Assembly: GCF_006715145.1 (NCBI RefSeq)
Contig: NZ_VFMR01000001.1
Location: 2,170,001-2,234,000, forward strand
DNA: 64,000 nucleotides
DNA from: Microbacterium sp. SLBN-146
Lineage (GTDB): Bacteria; Actinomycetota; Actinomycetes; Actinomycetales; Microbacteriaceae
Direction: 5' to 3'
The position numbers and the translations under genes are program-made. Each line of letters opens with the position of its first letter. Position 1 is the first letter of the stretch. The notes under the pieces are model-generated. The model was not told where the DNA came from, did not search any database, and saw only the letters and a list, made by a program, of their open reading frames with translations. Shown here one piece after another: positions 9,258-18,495 of this stretch.

Positions 9258-10964
9258 TCAGACGGGCTTGACGCTCACGATGCTCGACAGCGGAAGAGTG
9301 CGCTCGATGTCGGCAGCGCGGTCGCGGCCGCGCAGGCGCCCGCCTCCCAGACCGGATGCCTCGAGAGTGAACGTGCGCTCCTCGCCGTTGGGCAGCCGCA
9401 CGACCGCGATGATCGTCGAGCGGGAACGCACGGCCTGGTCGAGCTCGCGCTCGAGCCACGCGGCATCCCCATCCGAGCCGTGGCTCGCTCTGAGCACGGC
9501 GATCAGGTGGGCGTAGTGCTCGGCGGCGCTCGACGGGGGAGCAGCGACCGGTGGGGGGATGCGGCGGCGGAGCGGCTCCGGCTCGCCGGTCTCGTCGAGC
9601 GCGGAGACGGGATACCGTGCGTCGGCGAGCGCCCAGTAGACGGCGTCGCGGGCGACCCGGGAGCTGAGGCCGTCGTCGTCTCGGACGAACCCGAGGGCGC
9701 GGAGCCCCTGGTCCACCGCGATGGCGTCGATCATGCCCGGGTCGGGGCTCGTGACGAGGGTGCGCGCCTGTCCCGGCGTCGTGCCGACGCGGACGAGGCC
9801 GTGTCGCGCCGCGGTCGACTCGATGAGGTAGTCGAGCGGCTGGGGGATGCCGGTGAGCGAAAGCGACGTCAAGAACGCGCGGATCGACTCGGCGGACTCT
9901 CCGTCGGCGAGGCCCGCACCGATGGACTCGGCCGTGAAGCGGTAGGTGGAGGCCTGGGCTCGCGACTCGCGGTGGGCGATGCGGCGCAGGCGAAGATCGA
10001 GCGCCGGACGCAGCGGCCCGGGGGCGATCGCCGTCAGGTCGGCCTGCAGGTAGACCTGGTCGATCTCCTGCGGAAGCTGTGCGGCAAACGCCTCGGTCTC
10101 GAGCGCACCACCCGCACGGAGGGCGACGGTCCACGACGGCTCGCCGCCACGATCGTCGAGAAGACCCCAGTCGACGGCGACGCGATGCATGCGGGAGACG
10201 CGCAGCGGCCACTCGGAGTCGAGCGGATACGCGCCCGTCCACAGGAGGGGCGCGACGATGCCGCCGTTCTCGGTGCGAAGGCCCGGAGGCAGCGCGTCGA
10301 TGAACCCCGTCACGACGATGCGCCAGCGCGCGACGGTCGATTCGCGGAGCCAGCGCTCACCGGCATCCGTCACGATCCATTCGCGCTCGACAGCCGCCGC
10401 GAGCCCCGCCGCGGCTGCTGCTTCGACGAGGTCGTCGAGGTGCTCAGCGGATGTCACGATCCCGGCCTCTGCGAGACGCTTGCGGTCGGCGGCGCTGACG
10501 GTTCCCGCTCCGGTGCGTGTCAGAGGCGTGTGGGTGCTCGAGAGGAGCACGTCGGCGAGCGCACCGGCCGTCGCGAACGCGCGCTCGGCGGCTGCGGCAT
10601 CCGAGGCGGAGGCTGCCGTCGACACGTCCGACTCGTCCGCGCGGAAAGCATCGGGTCGGGATGCCGACAGGGCCTGGACCCGGTCGGCGACGACACCGTA
10701 GAGGGCACCTGTCTCGTCCTGCAGCGCGAGATCGCTCGGGAGGGGGGCCGTGGCATCCGGTTCGGAGAGGACGGCGAGGAGCGACCGGGGGAGGTGGGTC
10801 AGCGCGCGATCGACCGAGACGGGATCGAGGAGGGCTGCCGCGGCATCGAAGAAGTCGTTCCAGTGGGCGGTGGGTGACACTCCGCGCGCGGCGAGCGTGG
10901 CAGCCAGCGCGTCGTCGTCACGGAGCGACAACCATGTCGCCAGTGCCCGTTCGTCAGAGGCCAT
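9258..10964 (-). CDS. Helicase-associated domain protein (XPB partner)
   Basis: 568 residues of a mostly helical, Ala/Leu-rich protein. It has the layout of the actinobacterial helicase-associated protein encoded next to XPB: an N-terminal helical repeat region, winged-helix-like segments, and a C-terminal region containing PLDYLIESTAARHGLVRVG that resembles the helicase C-terminal (Helicase_C_3) domain, ending in a beta-rich WYL-like tail (TIIAVVRLPNGEERTFTLE). It lacks helicase ATPase motifs. The ATG at 10964 overlaps the stop of the upstream small membrane gene by one base (TGATG), indicating translational coupling. It probably works with XPB, but the mechanism is not established. Confidence 0.85.
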   Translation of the reverse strand: MASDERALATWLSLRDDDALAATLAARGVSPTAHWNDFFDAAAALLDPVSVDRALTHLPRSLLAVLSEPDATAPLPSDLALQDETGALYGVVADRVQALSASRPDAFRADESDVSTAASASDAAAAERAFATAGALADVLLSSTHTPLTRTGAGTVSAADRKRLAEAGIVTSAEHLDDLVEAAAAAGLAAAVEREWIVTDAGERWLRESTVARWRIVVTGFIDALPPGLRTENGGIVAPLLWTGAYPLDSEWPLRVSRMHRVAVDWGLLDDRGGEPSWTVALRAGGALETEAFAAQLPQEIDQVYLQADLTAIAPGPLRPALDLRLRRIAHRESRAQASTYRFTAESIGAGLADGESAESIRAFLTSLSLTGIPQPLDYLIESTAARHGLVRVGTTPGQARTLVTSPDPGMIDAIAVDQGLRALGFVRDDDGLSSRVARDAVYWALADARYPVSALDETGEPEPLRRRIPPPVAAPPSSAAEHYAHLIAVLRASHGSDGDAAWLERELDQAVRSRSTIIAVVRLPNGEERTFTLEASGLGGGRLRGRDRAADIERTLPLSSIVSVKPV

Positions 10965-11239
10965 CAGGCTCCGCGATTTGCGCGCGCCCTGCGAACGAAG
11001 CTGGAGATGAGGATGAACAGGATCATCGCGAAGGCGATGATGGGGCCGGCCCAGACGATGATCGTGACCACGGGCCACAGCCCTGTCGAGAAGTCCGCCT
11101 GTTCGAGCCCCGACCCCGTCCCGATCATGATCGAGAAGAAGCAGGCGATCGAAAGGACGAGCAGCCCGAGGGACATGAACGCCAGGATGCGATCGATACG
11201 GCGGACGGGAACGTCGTCGCCAGGGGTGTGCGTGCTCAT
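10964..11239 (-). CDS. Small two-helix membrane protein
   Basis: 91 residues with two strong hydrophobic helices (about 15-40 and 55-82) and a basic C-terminus (FVRRARANRG). It resembles the small conserved membrane proteins often found before the XPB cluster in Microbacteriaceae; no function is known. The stop codon overlaps the next gene's start by one base. The coding strand is divergent from the cold-shock gene at 11350 with 110 bp between them. Confidence 0.8.
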   Translation of the reverse strand: MSTHTPGDDVPVRRIDRILAFMSLGLLVLSIACFFSIMIGTGSGLEQADFSTGLWPVVTIIVWAGPIIAFAMILFILISSFVRRARANRGA

Positions 11240-11349
11240 CCTGATCAGCCTACTCCCGCGCCGCCGGTGGCGTAGGCTGGTGCGGTGGGCCCGGAAGGCC
11301 CTCTTCCGTCATGCCGTGAAAGCGGCAGTGTTACTCAGCGAGGTTTTCC

Positions 11350-11733
11350 ATGCCCACCGGCAAGGTCAGGTTCTACGACGAGGAAAAGGGTTTCGGCTTC
11401 ATCGCGTCGGACGACGGCCAGGACGTCTTCCTGCACGCGACGGCGCTGCCGGCCGGCACCGCCGCTCCGAAGCCCGGTGCGCGACTGGAGTTCGGCATCG
11501 CCGACGGCAAGCGCGGTCCTCAGGCGCTCTCGGTGCGCATGCTCGAAGCTCCCGTGAGCCTCGCCAAGCGCGCACGCAAGCCCGCTGACGACATGGCGAT
11601 CATCGTCGAAGACCTCGTCAAGCTCCTCGACGGCATCGGCGGCGATCTGCGTCGCGGTCGCTACCCGAGCGGTGCCCACGCCAACAAGGTGGCCGCCGTG
11701 CTGCGCAAGGTCGCCGATGAACTCGACGCCTGA
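11350..11733 (+). CDS. Cold-shock domain protein with C-terminal extension
   Basis: 127 residues. An N-terminal cold-shock domain (about 1-68, starting TGKVRFYDEEKGFGFIAS, RNP2 VFLHA) is followed by a helical extension of about 60 residues with DDMAIIVEDLVKLLDGIGGDL and a basic stretch. This longer form is typical of actinobacteria and always precedes a DUF3027 gene, as it does here; the two genes overlap by 17 bp. It should bind RNA. The ATG at 11350 begins the domain exactly. Confidence 0.9.
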   Translation: MPTGKVRFYDEEKGFGFIASDDGQDVFLHATALPAGTAAPKPGARLEFGIADGKRGPQALSVRMLEAPVSLAKRARKPADDMAIIVEDLVKLLDGIGGDLRRGRYPSGAHANKVAAVLRKVADELDA

Positions 11734-12664
11734 CGCCCCTCAGGGTGACACCGACGCCGAGAGCGTCGAGTCACCCGTGACGGATGCCGAGACAGGCGAG
11801 GCCGCTGAGGCCGAAACGACCGAGCCCGAAACGGCCGAGCCCGAATCCGGCGCGGCCGAGCAGGACGTGACGGCAGAGCCCGAGTCGGGCACGCCGGACG
11901 TGACGTCGGACCCCGAGCCGGAGGTCACGCCGGAGCCCGAGAGCACGCCGGAGCCCGAGCTGATCGAGCCGGACCCGTCGCTGTTCGAAGCGCGCGACCT
12001 TGCACTCGCCGCGCTGCACGAGATCACGCCCGAAGCGACCGTCGGTCCGCCGGCGGGCTATCGGGTCGAGGCCGGCGGCGTCGTTTCCCTCCGTTTCGAG
12101 AACCGCCTCTCCGGGTACCCGGGATGGTTCTGGACGGTCAGCCTCGCTCGCGTCGAGGACTCGGAGCCGACGGTCCTCGAAGTCGAGCTCCTTCCCGGCG
12201 ACGGTGCGCTCGTCGCGCCGGACTGGGTGCCGTGGGCCGTCCGGCTCGCCGACTATCACGCGGCGCAGGCTGCTCTCGCGGCCGTCGCCGACGAAGAGGA
12301 CTCCGACCTCGACGATGATCTCGACGACGTCGATGATCTGGATGCCGCCGACTTCGACGACGACGGTTCGTCGATCCTCCACGCGGGCGACGTCGACGGC
12401 GTCGACATCGACGAGCTGTCCGAATCGGACGAGGAGGACTTCGACGACGACGAGGATGACTCCGACGAGGACGACTCGGACGAGGACGACTCGGACGAGG
12501 ACGACTCGGACGCGGACGACGATGACTCGGACGACTCGGACGAGGACGACGACTCCGACGAGGAAGACTCGGACGACGACGATGAGTCGGACGAAGACGA
12601 CTCCGACGAGGACGACGACCCCGACGAGGACGACGACTCCGACGAGGACGACGACCGCGACTGA
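11717..12664 (+). CDS. DUF3027 protein with long acidic tail
   Basis: 315 residues starting at ATG 11717, inside the previous gene. An acidic Glu/Pro/Thr-rich N-terminus (about 1-80) leads to the DUF3027 domain (about 85-190; FENRLSGYPGWFWTVSLAR and LLPGDGALVAPDWVPW are its clearest segments). From about residue 195 to the end the chain is nearly all Asp, Glu and Ser, in tandem DSDED-type units encoded by repeated GACGAGGACGACTCG. Such a tail is intrinsically disordered and strongly negative; it could mimic nucleic acid or bind cations or basic proteins. The paired cold-shock protein suggests RNA-related work. The DUF has no known activity. Confidence 0.88.
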   Translation: MNSTPDAPQGDTDAESVESPVTDAETGEAAEAETTEPETAEPESGAAEQDVTAEPESGTPDVTSDPEPEVTPEPESTPEPELIEPDPSLFEARDLALAALHEITPEATVGPPAGYRVEAGGVVSLRFENRLSGYPGWFWTVSLARVEDSEPTVLEVELLPGDGALVAPDWVPWAVRLADYHAAQAALAAVADEEDSDLDDDLDDVDDLDAADFDDDGSSILHAGDVDGVDIDELSESDEEDFDDDEDDSDEDDSDEDDSDEDDSDADDDDSDDSDEDDDSDEEDSDDDDESDEDDSDEDDDPDEDDDSDEDDDRD

Positions 12665-12683
12665 CGACGGTCCTCGACCGTCG
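12665..12683 (+). terminator. Possible terminator hairpin after the DUF3027 gene
   Basis: A perfect 8-bp stem (CGACGGTC / GACCGTCG) with a CTC loop starts at the base after the stop codon. There is no T-tract, so this is a weak call. Confidence 0.4.
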
Positions 12684-12754
12684 CCAGCTGCGCGCGGGAG
12701 AGGAGCGGCGCCGGTGGGGCACGGAATCCCGGGCTGGCGGGGAGGGTCGCGCTC

Positions 12755-12860
12755 TGTACGGCGGTTTGGGGCGGCATCCGTCGTGCGGGGCGCGGATCGT
12801 GCGCCCCGGGCTGAGGGAGTGCGCCCCGGGGGTGCATAGCGCGCCCCGCTCGCGGCGAGC
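12755..12860. repeat. 106-bp direct repeat, copy 1
   Basis: This 106-bp block is repeated at 12900-13005 with only a few differences (GCATAGC against GCTTAGC, and GCTCGCGG against GCTAGCGG). The repeat period is 145 bp. Each copy holds the smaller direct repeat GTGCGCCCCGGG. It fills the 354-bp gap between convergent genes, with no gene visible. Confidence 0.9.
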
Positions 12861-12899
12861 TGCGCGGGGGTGGAGCGGCGAGCCGGTGGGGTCGCCCTT

Positions 12900-13005
12900 T
12901 GTACGGCGGTTTGGGGCGGCATCCGTCGTGCGGGGCGCGGATCGTGCGCCCCGGGCTGAGGGAGTGCGCCCCGGGGGTGCTTAGCGCGCCCCGCTAGCGG
13001 CGAGC
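12900..13005. repeat. 106-bp direct repeat, copy 2
   Basis: Second copy of the block at 12755-12860, ending 14 bp before the stop codon of serC. Near-identity of the copies points to a recent tandem duplication or slippage in a GC-rich intergenic region. Confidence 0.9.
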
Positions 13006-13018
13006 CGAGTGATCGGCG

Positions 13019-14143
<1,125 letters not shown>

Positions 14144-14254
14144 CTAGAGAGGCGCGGCGACATGCCTCCGCCGCGCGGCGCCCCGTGACGCCTCCGGTGT
14201 CGTCGGGGGCAGATAGGCTGTCCTTACCTGCTTCCCAGTGCGCGAGGACTCTGC

Positions 14255-14956
14255 ATGACCGATCTCATCGACACCACCGAGATGTATCTGCGCACGATCC
14301 TCGAGCTCGAGGAGGAGCAGATCCAGCCGCTGCGTGCGCGGATCTCGGAGCGTCTGGGGCACTCGGGTCCGACCGTGTCGCAGACGGTGGGGCGCATGGA
14401 GCGCGACGGTCTCGTCGTCGTGTCCGACGACCGGACGCTTCAGCTCACCGATGCCGGTCGCCAGAAGGCCATCGACGTCATGCGCAAGCACCGTCTCGCC
14501 GAACGCCTCCTCTCCGATGTCATCGGGCTCGACTGGGCGTATGTCCACGAAGAGGCGTGCCGGTGGGAGCACGTCATGAGCGAGCAGGTGGAGCGCCGCC
14601 TCATCGAGCTTCTGGGGCACCCGACCGAGTCGCCGTACGGCAACCCGATCCCCGGTCTCGACCAGCTCGGAGACGTGCCCGCGAACAACTTCGACCAGGG
14701 CGTCGTCGGTCTCGTCGCCAAGCTCAACGCCGCGGGCGAGCCGATCTCTGGCACCGTTCGTCGCCTCGCTGAGCCGGCCCAAGTCGACCCCGAACTGCTG
14801 CAGCAGCTCAAGAGTGCGGGTGTCCTTCCCGGAGCCAGCGGCGACTACCGCTACAACGAGGGTTACGTCCTCGTGCAGATGCACGGCAACGACGAAGGGC
14901 TCGAACTTCCCGTCGAGCTGGCATCCCATATCTTCCTCGTCGACGAGGTTCGCTGA
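14255..14956 (+). CDS. DtxR/IdeR-type metal-dependent regulator
   Basis: 233 residues, standard for the three-domain family. An N-terminal winged helix (MYLRTILELEEE, then GHSGPTVSQTVGRMERDGLV) is followed by a metal-binding dimerisation domain (HRLAERLLSDVIGLDWAYVHEEACRWEHVMS) with the expected Met, Cys, Glu and His ligand positions, and by a C-terminal SH3-like domain. It should repress iron-uptake genes, or regulate manganese genes, when metal-loaded. The ligand Cys in EEACRWEH favours an IdeR/DtxR iron sensor over MntR, but this is an inference. Confidence 0.92.
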   Translation: MTDLIDTTEMYLRTILELEEEQIQPLRARISERLGHSGPTVSQTVGRMERDGLVVVSDDRTLQLTDAGRQKAIDVMRKHRLAERLLSDVIGLDWAYVHEEACRWEHVMSEQVERRLIELLGHPTESPYGNPIPGLDQLGDVPANNFDQGVVGLVAKLNAAGEPISGTVRRLAEPAQVDPELLQQLKSAGVLPGASGDYRYNEGYVLVQMHGNDEGLELPVELASHIFLVDEVR

Positions 14957-15167
14957 CCCACATCTTGGGGTTCGCGGCACGGTGAACGTGACAGATTCGT
15001 TACCTTCCGGTAGCCTCAGACAGTCCGCAGGCGAGAAGCCCCGCCGAAGGACTCCGCGAAGATTGCCTCTCCGGCTCGTCGTTTTCGCGGTCAAACCCGC
15101 ACATCGTGCCCCGAACACCGAGTGTTGACGAGCCAGCGCCCCCGGCGCAGAGGCGCCGGAGGTCAGT

Positions 15168-16073
15168 TTGACTGAAGAGAACGAATCGTCCGCGATCGAG
15201 TCCGAGGTGGACGCCGCCGTCCCCGCACGACGCGATCGCTCGGCAAGAAGTCTCAAGAAGAAGAGTCCCCGCTCACCGCGCCCCGCACGTCCGGCGTCCC
15301 GAACCGCCGTGAGCACCCGAAGCGCCGCGAAGCCCCGAGCTGCCGCAAAACCCCTGCGCAGCTTCGTGATCCTCGCCATGGTCGGCGGACTCGTCGCAAC
15401 CGTCGCGATTCCCGCGTACTCCGCCAGCACGCGCCTTCCCGCTGCGGAAGCGCAGACGCTTCAGCAGAGCGCGGCCGGTGACGCCCAGTCGCTCGTCGTC
15501 GCCTCGAACGCCCTGACGGCGGATCTGTCGCGTCAGAGCTACTCGGCGACGACCGAAGACGAGATCAACAAGAAGAAGGCGGCTGAGGCTGCGGCCGCGG
15601 CGGCAGCAGCGCGTGCACGTGCGCAGGTCTCTTCCGTGGCATCCGTCCCCGTCAACGTCAACCTGGTCTCACCGGGTACGGGGGAGGTGCGCTGGCCGAT
15701 CCTGAACTTCACGAAGGGCCGTGGCCTCGGCGACTCCGGATACCACCAGGGCGTCGACCTGCTCGCCCCGGGCGGAACGCCGCTCTACGCGGCCGCCGCG
15801 GGCGTCGTGCGTATCTCGCAGGAGGCCTACGGCGGATACGGTGTCGCGGTTGTCATCGACCACGTCATCGGCGGACAGCGCGTCTCGACGCTTTACGGCC
15901 ACATGACGTACGGCAGCCGCCAGGTCGTGTCGGGTCAGTCCGTCGAAGCGGGCCAGATCATCGGCCTCGTCGGCAGCACCGGCAGCTCGACCGCCAACCA
16001 CCTCCACTTCGAGGTGCGTATCAACAACGGCATCGTCGACCCCTGGGCCTGGCTCGTCGCCAACGCCGGCTGA
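15168..16073 (+). CDS. M23 (LytM) family peptidoglycan endopeptidase
   Basis: 301 residues. A long basic N-terminus (about 1-60, rich in Arg/Ser/Pro/Ala) precedes one transmembrane or signal helix (SFVILAMVGGLVATVAIPAYSA), an Ala-rich coiled region, and a C-terminal LytM domain. The zinc ligands are visible in YHQGVDLLAPGG (HxxxD) and NHLHFEVR (HxH). It should cleave peptide cross-links of the cell wall outside the membrane. TTG start at 15168 behind GGAGG with 5-bp spacing. The 211-bp leader (14957-15167) is long, as for several actinobacterial cell-wall hydrolases, and may be regulatory. Confidence 0.9.
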   Translation: MTEENESSAIESEVDAAVPARRDRSARSLKKKSPRSPRPARPASRTAVSTRSAAKPRAAAKPLRSFVILAMVGGLVATVAIPAYSASTRLPAAEAQTLQQSAAGDAQSLVVASNALTADLSRQSYSATTEDEINKKKAAEAAAAAAAARARAQVSSVASVPVNVNLVSPGTGEVRWPILNFTKGRGLGDSGYHQGVDLLAPGGTPLYAAAAGVVRISQEAYGGYGVAVVIDHVIGGQRVSTLYGHMTYGSRQVVSGQSVEAGQIIGLVGSTGSSTANHLHFEVRINNGIVDPWAWLVANAG

Positions 16074-16312
16074 TCCGGGCGTCGCTCCGGCCTCGCCCGG
16101 TCGGAGGATGGGCCGTTTGTCGGAGTTTGCGGGCCGGATGGCTCCGACCGGAGTGCGATTCTCCGACCGCCGCACGACCGCCGCGCACGCGCCACGGCTC
16201 CAGAAACGCGGTGCGTTGCCGACACGCAACCGTGCGTTCACCCCGGGAACGACCCTCGTCGGCCGTGCGTGGGTTAGCCTGTTCCCGACTCTGAGAGAAG
16301 CGGAGGGAGCCG

Positions 16313-16423
16313 ATGGGCAGCAGTCCCCGCATTCGAACCACGGATGCATTGGGTCGCCTCGTCCTGCGGCATTGCACGAGCGGATGCCACGGTAGCTCCG
16401 TGGTGCCAAGGCGTTGTCTATAA
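16313..16423 (+). CDS. 36-residue small ORF, possible leader peptide
   Basis: An ATG with a good Shine-Dalgarno sequence (GGAGGGAG, 5 bp upstream) opens a 36-codon frame beginning MGSSPRIRTTDALG and containing three cysteines in its second half. The stop codon TAA (16421-16423) lies in the loop of a strong terminator hairpin at 16408-16438. That placement would let translation affect hairpin formation. Alternatively this is a small RNA and the frame is incidental. I do not recognise the peptide. The HNH endonuclease gene begins 90 bp further on. Confidence 0.45.
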   Translation: MGSSPRIRTTDALGRLVLRHCTSGCHGSSVVPRRCL

Positions 16424-16438
16424 GACAGCGCCTTTTTT
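16408..16438 (+). terminator. Strong rho-independent terminator/attenuator
   Basis: A 12-bp stem (AAGGCGTTGTCT / AGACAGCGCCTT, one T-G pair) with an ATA loop and six T residues. This is the clearest terminator in the window, placed between a short ORF and the HNH gene. Confidence 0.85.
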
Positions 16439-16512
16439 CGTGCCCCGAAGCCGACCTCATCGTCGTAAACGAACAACCGAGAAGCCGTCCCGGCCGTTCG
16501 AGAGGATGAGGA

Positions 16513-17010
16513 ATGCGCACTCTTGTGCTGAATGCGGGGTATGAACCCCTCGCGGTCGTGTCGTTCAAACGAGCCCTCGTGCTCGTCATGAACGAGAAGG
16601 CCACTGTCGTGGAACTCGTCGATGGTGATCCCGTCTGGGCAGCCCGAGGTTCTTACGAGAGACCCGCGGTGATCCTGCTGACCCGATACGTGCGGGTGCC
16701 CGGCGCGCGTCGCGTGCCCGTCACGAGACGCGGGGTGCTGCGGCGCGACGGACACCGGTGCGGCTACTGCGGAAAGGCGGCGTCGACCATCGACCACGTG
16801 CTTCCGCGGTCGCGCGGGGGAGCGGACTCGTGGGAGAACCTCGTCGCGTGTTGCCTGCGGTGCAACAACGTCAAGGGCGATCGCACGCCGCAGGAGATGC
16901 AGTGGGAGCTGCGCCTCAGCCCGCAGCCGCCGCGTGGCGGACAGTGGATGGTGCGCGGAGCCGAGCGTTCCGATCCGCGGTGGGAGCCGTATCTCGCCCT
17001 CGCGGCGTGA
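16513..17010 (+). CDS. HNH endonuclease
   Basis: 165 residues, the common stand-alone actinobacterial HNH protein. The N-terminal half begins MRTLVLNAGYEPLAVVSFKRA, a near-invariant start in this family. The C-terminal half has the zinc and catalytic elements CGYCG, STIDHVLPRSRGG, and CCLRCNNVKGDRT. It should be a metal-dependent DNA nuclease; its cellular role is unknown, and its wide conservation argues against it being a mobile element. It converges with the MarR gene, 6 bp away. Confidence 0.92.
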   Translation: MRTLVLNAGYEPLAVVSFKRALVLVMNEKATVVELVDGDPVWAARGSYERPAVILLTRYVRVPGARRVPVTRRGVLRRDGHRCGYCGKAASTIDHVLPRSRGGADSWENLVACCLRCNNVKGDRTPQEMQWELRLSPQPPRGGQWMVRGAERSDPRWEPYLALAA

Positions 17011-17016
17011 GTCCGA

Positions 17017-17520
17017 TCAGCGGTCGTCGAGCAGCAGCAGCCAGCGTGTGAGGACACGCTCGAGGTCCGCGGCATCCGTTCGTCCTAGTTCGTCCACGAG
17101 ACGGTGCTCGTTGGCGAGGTGCGCCGTGAAGGCGCGGTCGATGAGGTCGCGTCCTTCGGGGGTGAGCCGCACGATCCTGCGGCGGGCATCGGATGCTTCG
17201 GTCCGCCGCTCGACGAGTCCCCGGGCTTCGAGCCGGTCGACGCGCTTCGTCAGCCCGCCCGTCGTGACGAGGGTGTGGTCGGCGAGTTCCCCCGCTGCGC
17301 GCTCGTAGGGCTCTCCTGCGCGGCGGAGGGTCGCGAGCACGTCGAACTCCCCCTCGGAGAGTCCGAATTCGCCGTAGACGGCGACGAGGCGCTCCGTGAG
17401 TTCGAGGGCGACGCGGTGCAGGCGCCCGATGACGCCCTGCGGTGACGGGTCGAGATCGGGGCGTTCGCGACGCCATTCGCGCTGGATCTCGGCGACGCGG
17501 TCGAGGGGAGCGGCATCCAT
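17017..17520 (-). CDS. MarR-family transcriptional regulator
   Basis: 167 residues with a winged-helix core: SEGEFDVLATLRRAG (helix 2), DHTLVTTGGLTKRVDRLEARGLVERR (recognition helix and wing), and DARRRIVRLTPEGRDLI. It is divergent from the EamA transporter gene, with 30 bp between the starts. The palindrome in that gap suggests repression of both genes, with the transporter's substrate as the likely inducer. Confidence 0.9.
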   Translation of the reverse strand: MDAAPLDRVAEIQREWRRERPDLDPSPQGVIGRLHRVALELTERLVAVYGEFGLSEGEFDVLATLRRAGEPYERAAGELADHTLVTTGGLTKRVDRLEARGLVERRTEASDARRRIVRLTPEGRDLIDRAFTAHLANEHRLVDELGRTDAADLERVLTRWLLLLDDR

Positions 17521-17526
17521 CCGTCC

Positions 17527-17550
17527 ACTTTATCTTCCCGGTAAGGTAAA
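17527..17550. promoter_or_regulatory. Probable MarR operator
   Basis: The imperfect inverted repeat CTTTATCTT / TAAGGTAAAG fills the gap between the divergent MarR and EamA starts. A second pair, TATCTTCC (17530-17537) and GGAAGATA (17561-17568), overlaps it. Binding by the MarR protein is inferred from position. Confidence 0.6.
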
Positions 17551-18483
17551 GTGTCTTCCGTGGAAGATAAGCGGTGGCGGTGGATCCTGATCACGGCGAT
17601 CGCGCCGATCGCGTGGGGCGCGACGTACGTCGTGACGCGTCAGCTCCTTCCCGCAGACGCGCCGCTGTGGGGCGGCGTGCTGCGGGCGCTGCCGGCCGGA
17701 CTCCTCCTGCTCCTCATCGCGCGGCGCCTGCCGAGGGGATCGTGGTGGTGGCGCTCGCTCGTGCTCGGGACGCTCAACGTGGGCGGCTTCTTCGTGCTCA
17801 TCTACGTCGCAGGCCAGCGGCTGCCGTCGAGTCTCGCGGCGACCCTCATGTCGACATCGGCGGCGTGCATGCTGCTGTTCGCGTGGCTGCTGCTCAAGCG
17901 GCGGCCGCGGCTCGCGGCGGTTGCCGGTGCCGGGATCGGGCTCGTGGGCGTCGGGATCATGCTCGGCTTCGACCTCGGGGCGGCGGATGCGTGGGGAGTC
18001 GCCGCGTCGCTCGGAGCGATGGTCGCGTCGTCGCTGGGGTTCGTTCTCACGGCGCGGTGGGGCTCCGATGTGCCGGCGCTGCCGATGGCGAGCTGGCAGC
18101 TCATCGGAGGATCGGTCGTGCTGCTTCCGGCTGCGCTGCTCATCGAGGGGGCGCCTCCTACGCTCACGGTCACGTCGGCGCTCGGGTTCGCGTTCGTCTC
18201 GCTCGTCGCGACGGCGCTCGCATACGTCGCGTGGTTCACGGGACTCCGACGCCTCTCGCCGGGGGTCGTAGGGATCGTCGGGCTCCTCAATCCCGTTACG
18301 GGAGTCGTGCTGGGGGTCGCGGTGGCAGGAGAGGCGTTCGGTCTCGCGCAGGGGGTCGGGATCGCGCTCGTGCTCGGGGGTATCGCGCTCGGGGCGCTGC
18401 CTCCGAAGGGGTCCCGCCAGCGATCGGCGGTTTCGCGACGGCATCCGGCAGTCCCGGCCACCGGCGGGTCGCGCGTGGCGTGA
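17551..18483 (+). CDS. EamA-family (DMT) transporter
   Basis: 310 residues with ten predicted helices in two EamA repeats. The first begins ILITAIAPIAWGATYVVTRQLLP and the second AWGVAASLGAMVASSLGF; the end of repeat two is PVTGVVLGVAVAGEAFGLAQGVG. Exporters of this family move amino acids, drugs or metabolites across the inner membrane; the substrate is unknown. Start is GTG 17551 or GTG 17560. The C-terminal 25 residues are a basic tail. The gene is divergent from, and probably controlled by, the MarR regulator. Confidence 0.88.
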   Translation: MSSVEDKRWRWILITAIAPIAWGATYVVTRQLLPADAPLWGGVLRALPAGLLLLLIARRLPRGSWWWRSLVLGTLNVGGFFVLIYVAGQRLPSSLAATLMSTSAACMLLFAWLLLKRRPRLAAVAGAGIGLVGVGIMLGFDLGAADAWGVAASLGAMVASSLGFVLTARWGSDVPALPMASWQLIGGSVVLLPAALLIEGAPPTLTVTSALGFAFVSLVATALAYVAWFTGLRRLSPGVVGIVGLLNPVTGVVLGVAVAGEAFGLAQGVGIALVLGGIALGALPPKGSRQRSAVSRRHPAVPATGGSRVA

Positions 18484-18495
18484 TGGGATGGGGGC

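Noticed and set aside
12755-13005. CRISPR array
   Set aside because: Only two long copies and no uniform short repeats with unique spacers; it is a tandem duplication.
14957-15167. Possible c-di-AMP (ydaO) riboswitch before the M23 peptidase
   Set aside because: Such leaders precede cell-wall hydrolases in actinobacteria, but the GCCGAAT and GGAGG-type conserved blocks are not clearly present. Only a long leader can be claimed; a covariance search would decide.
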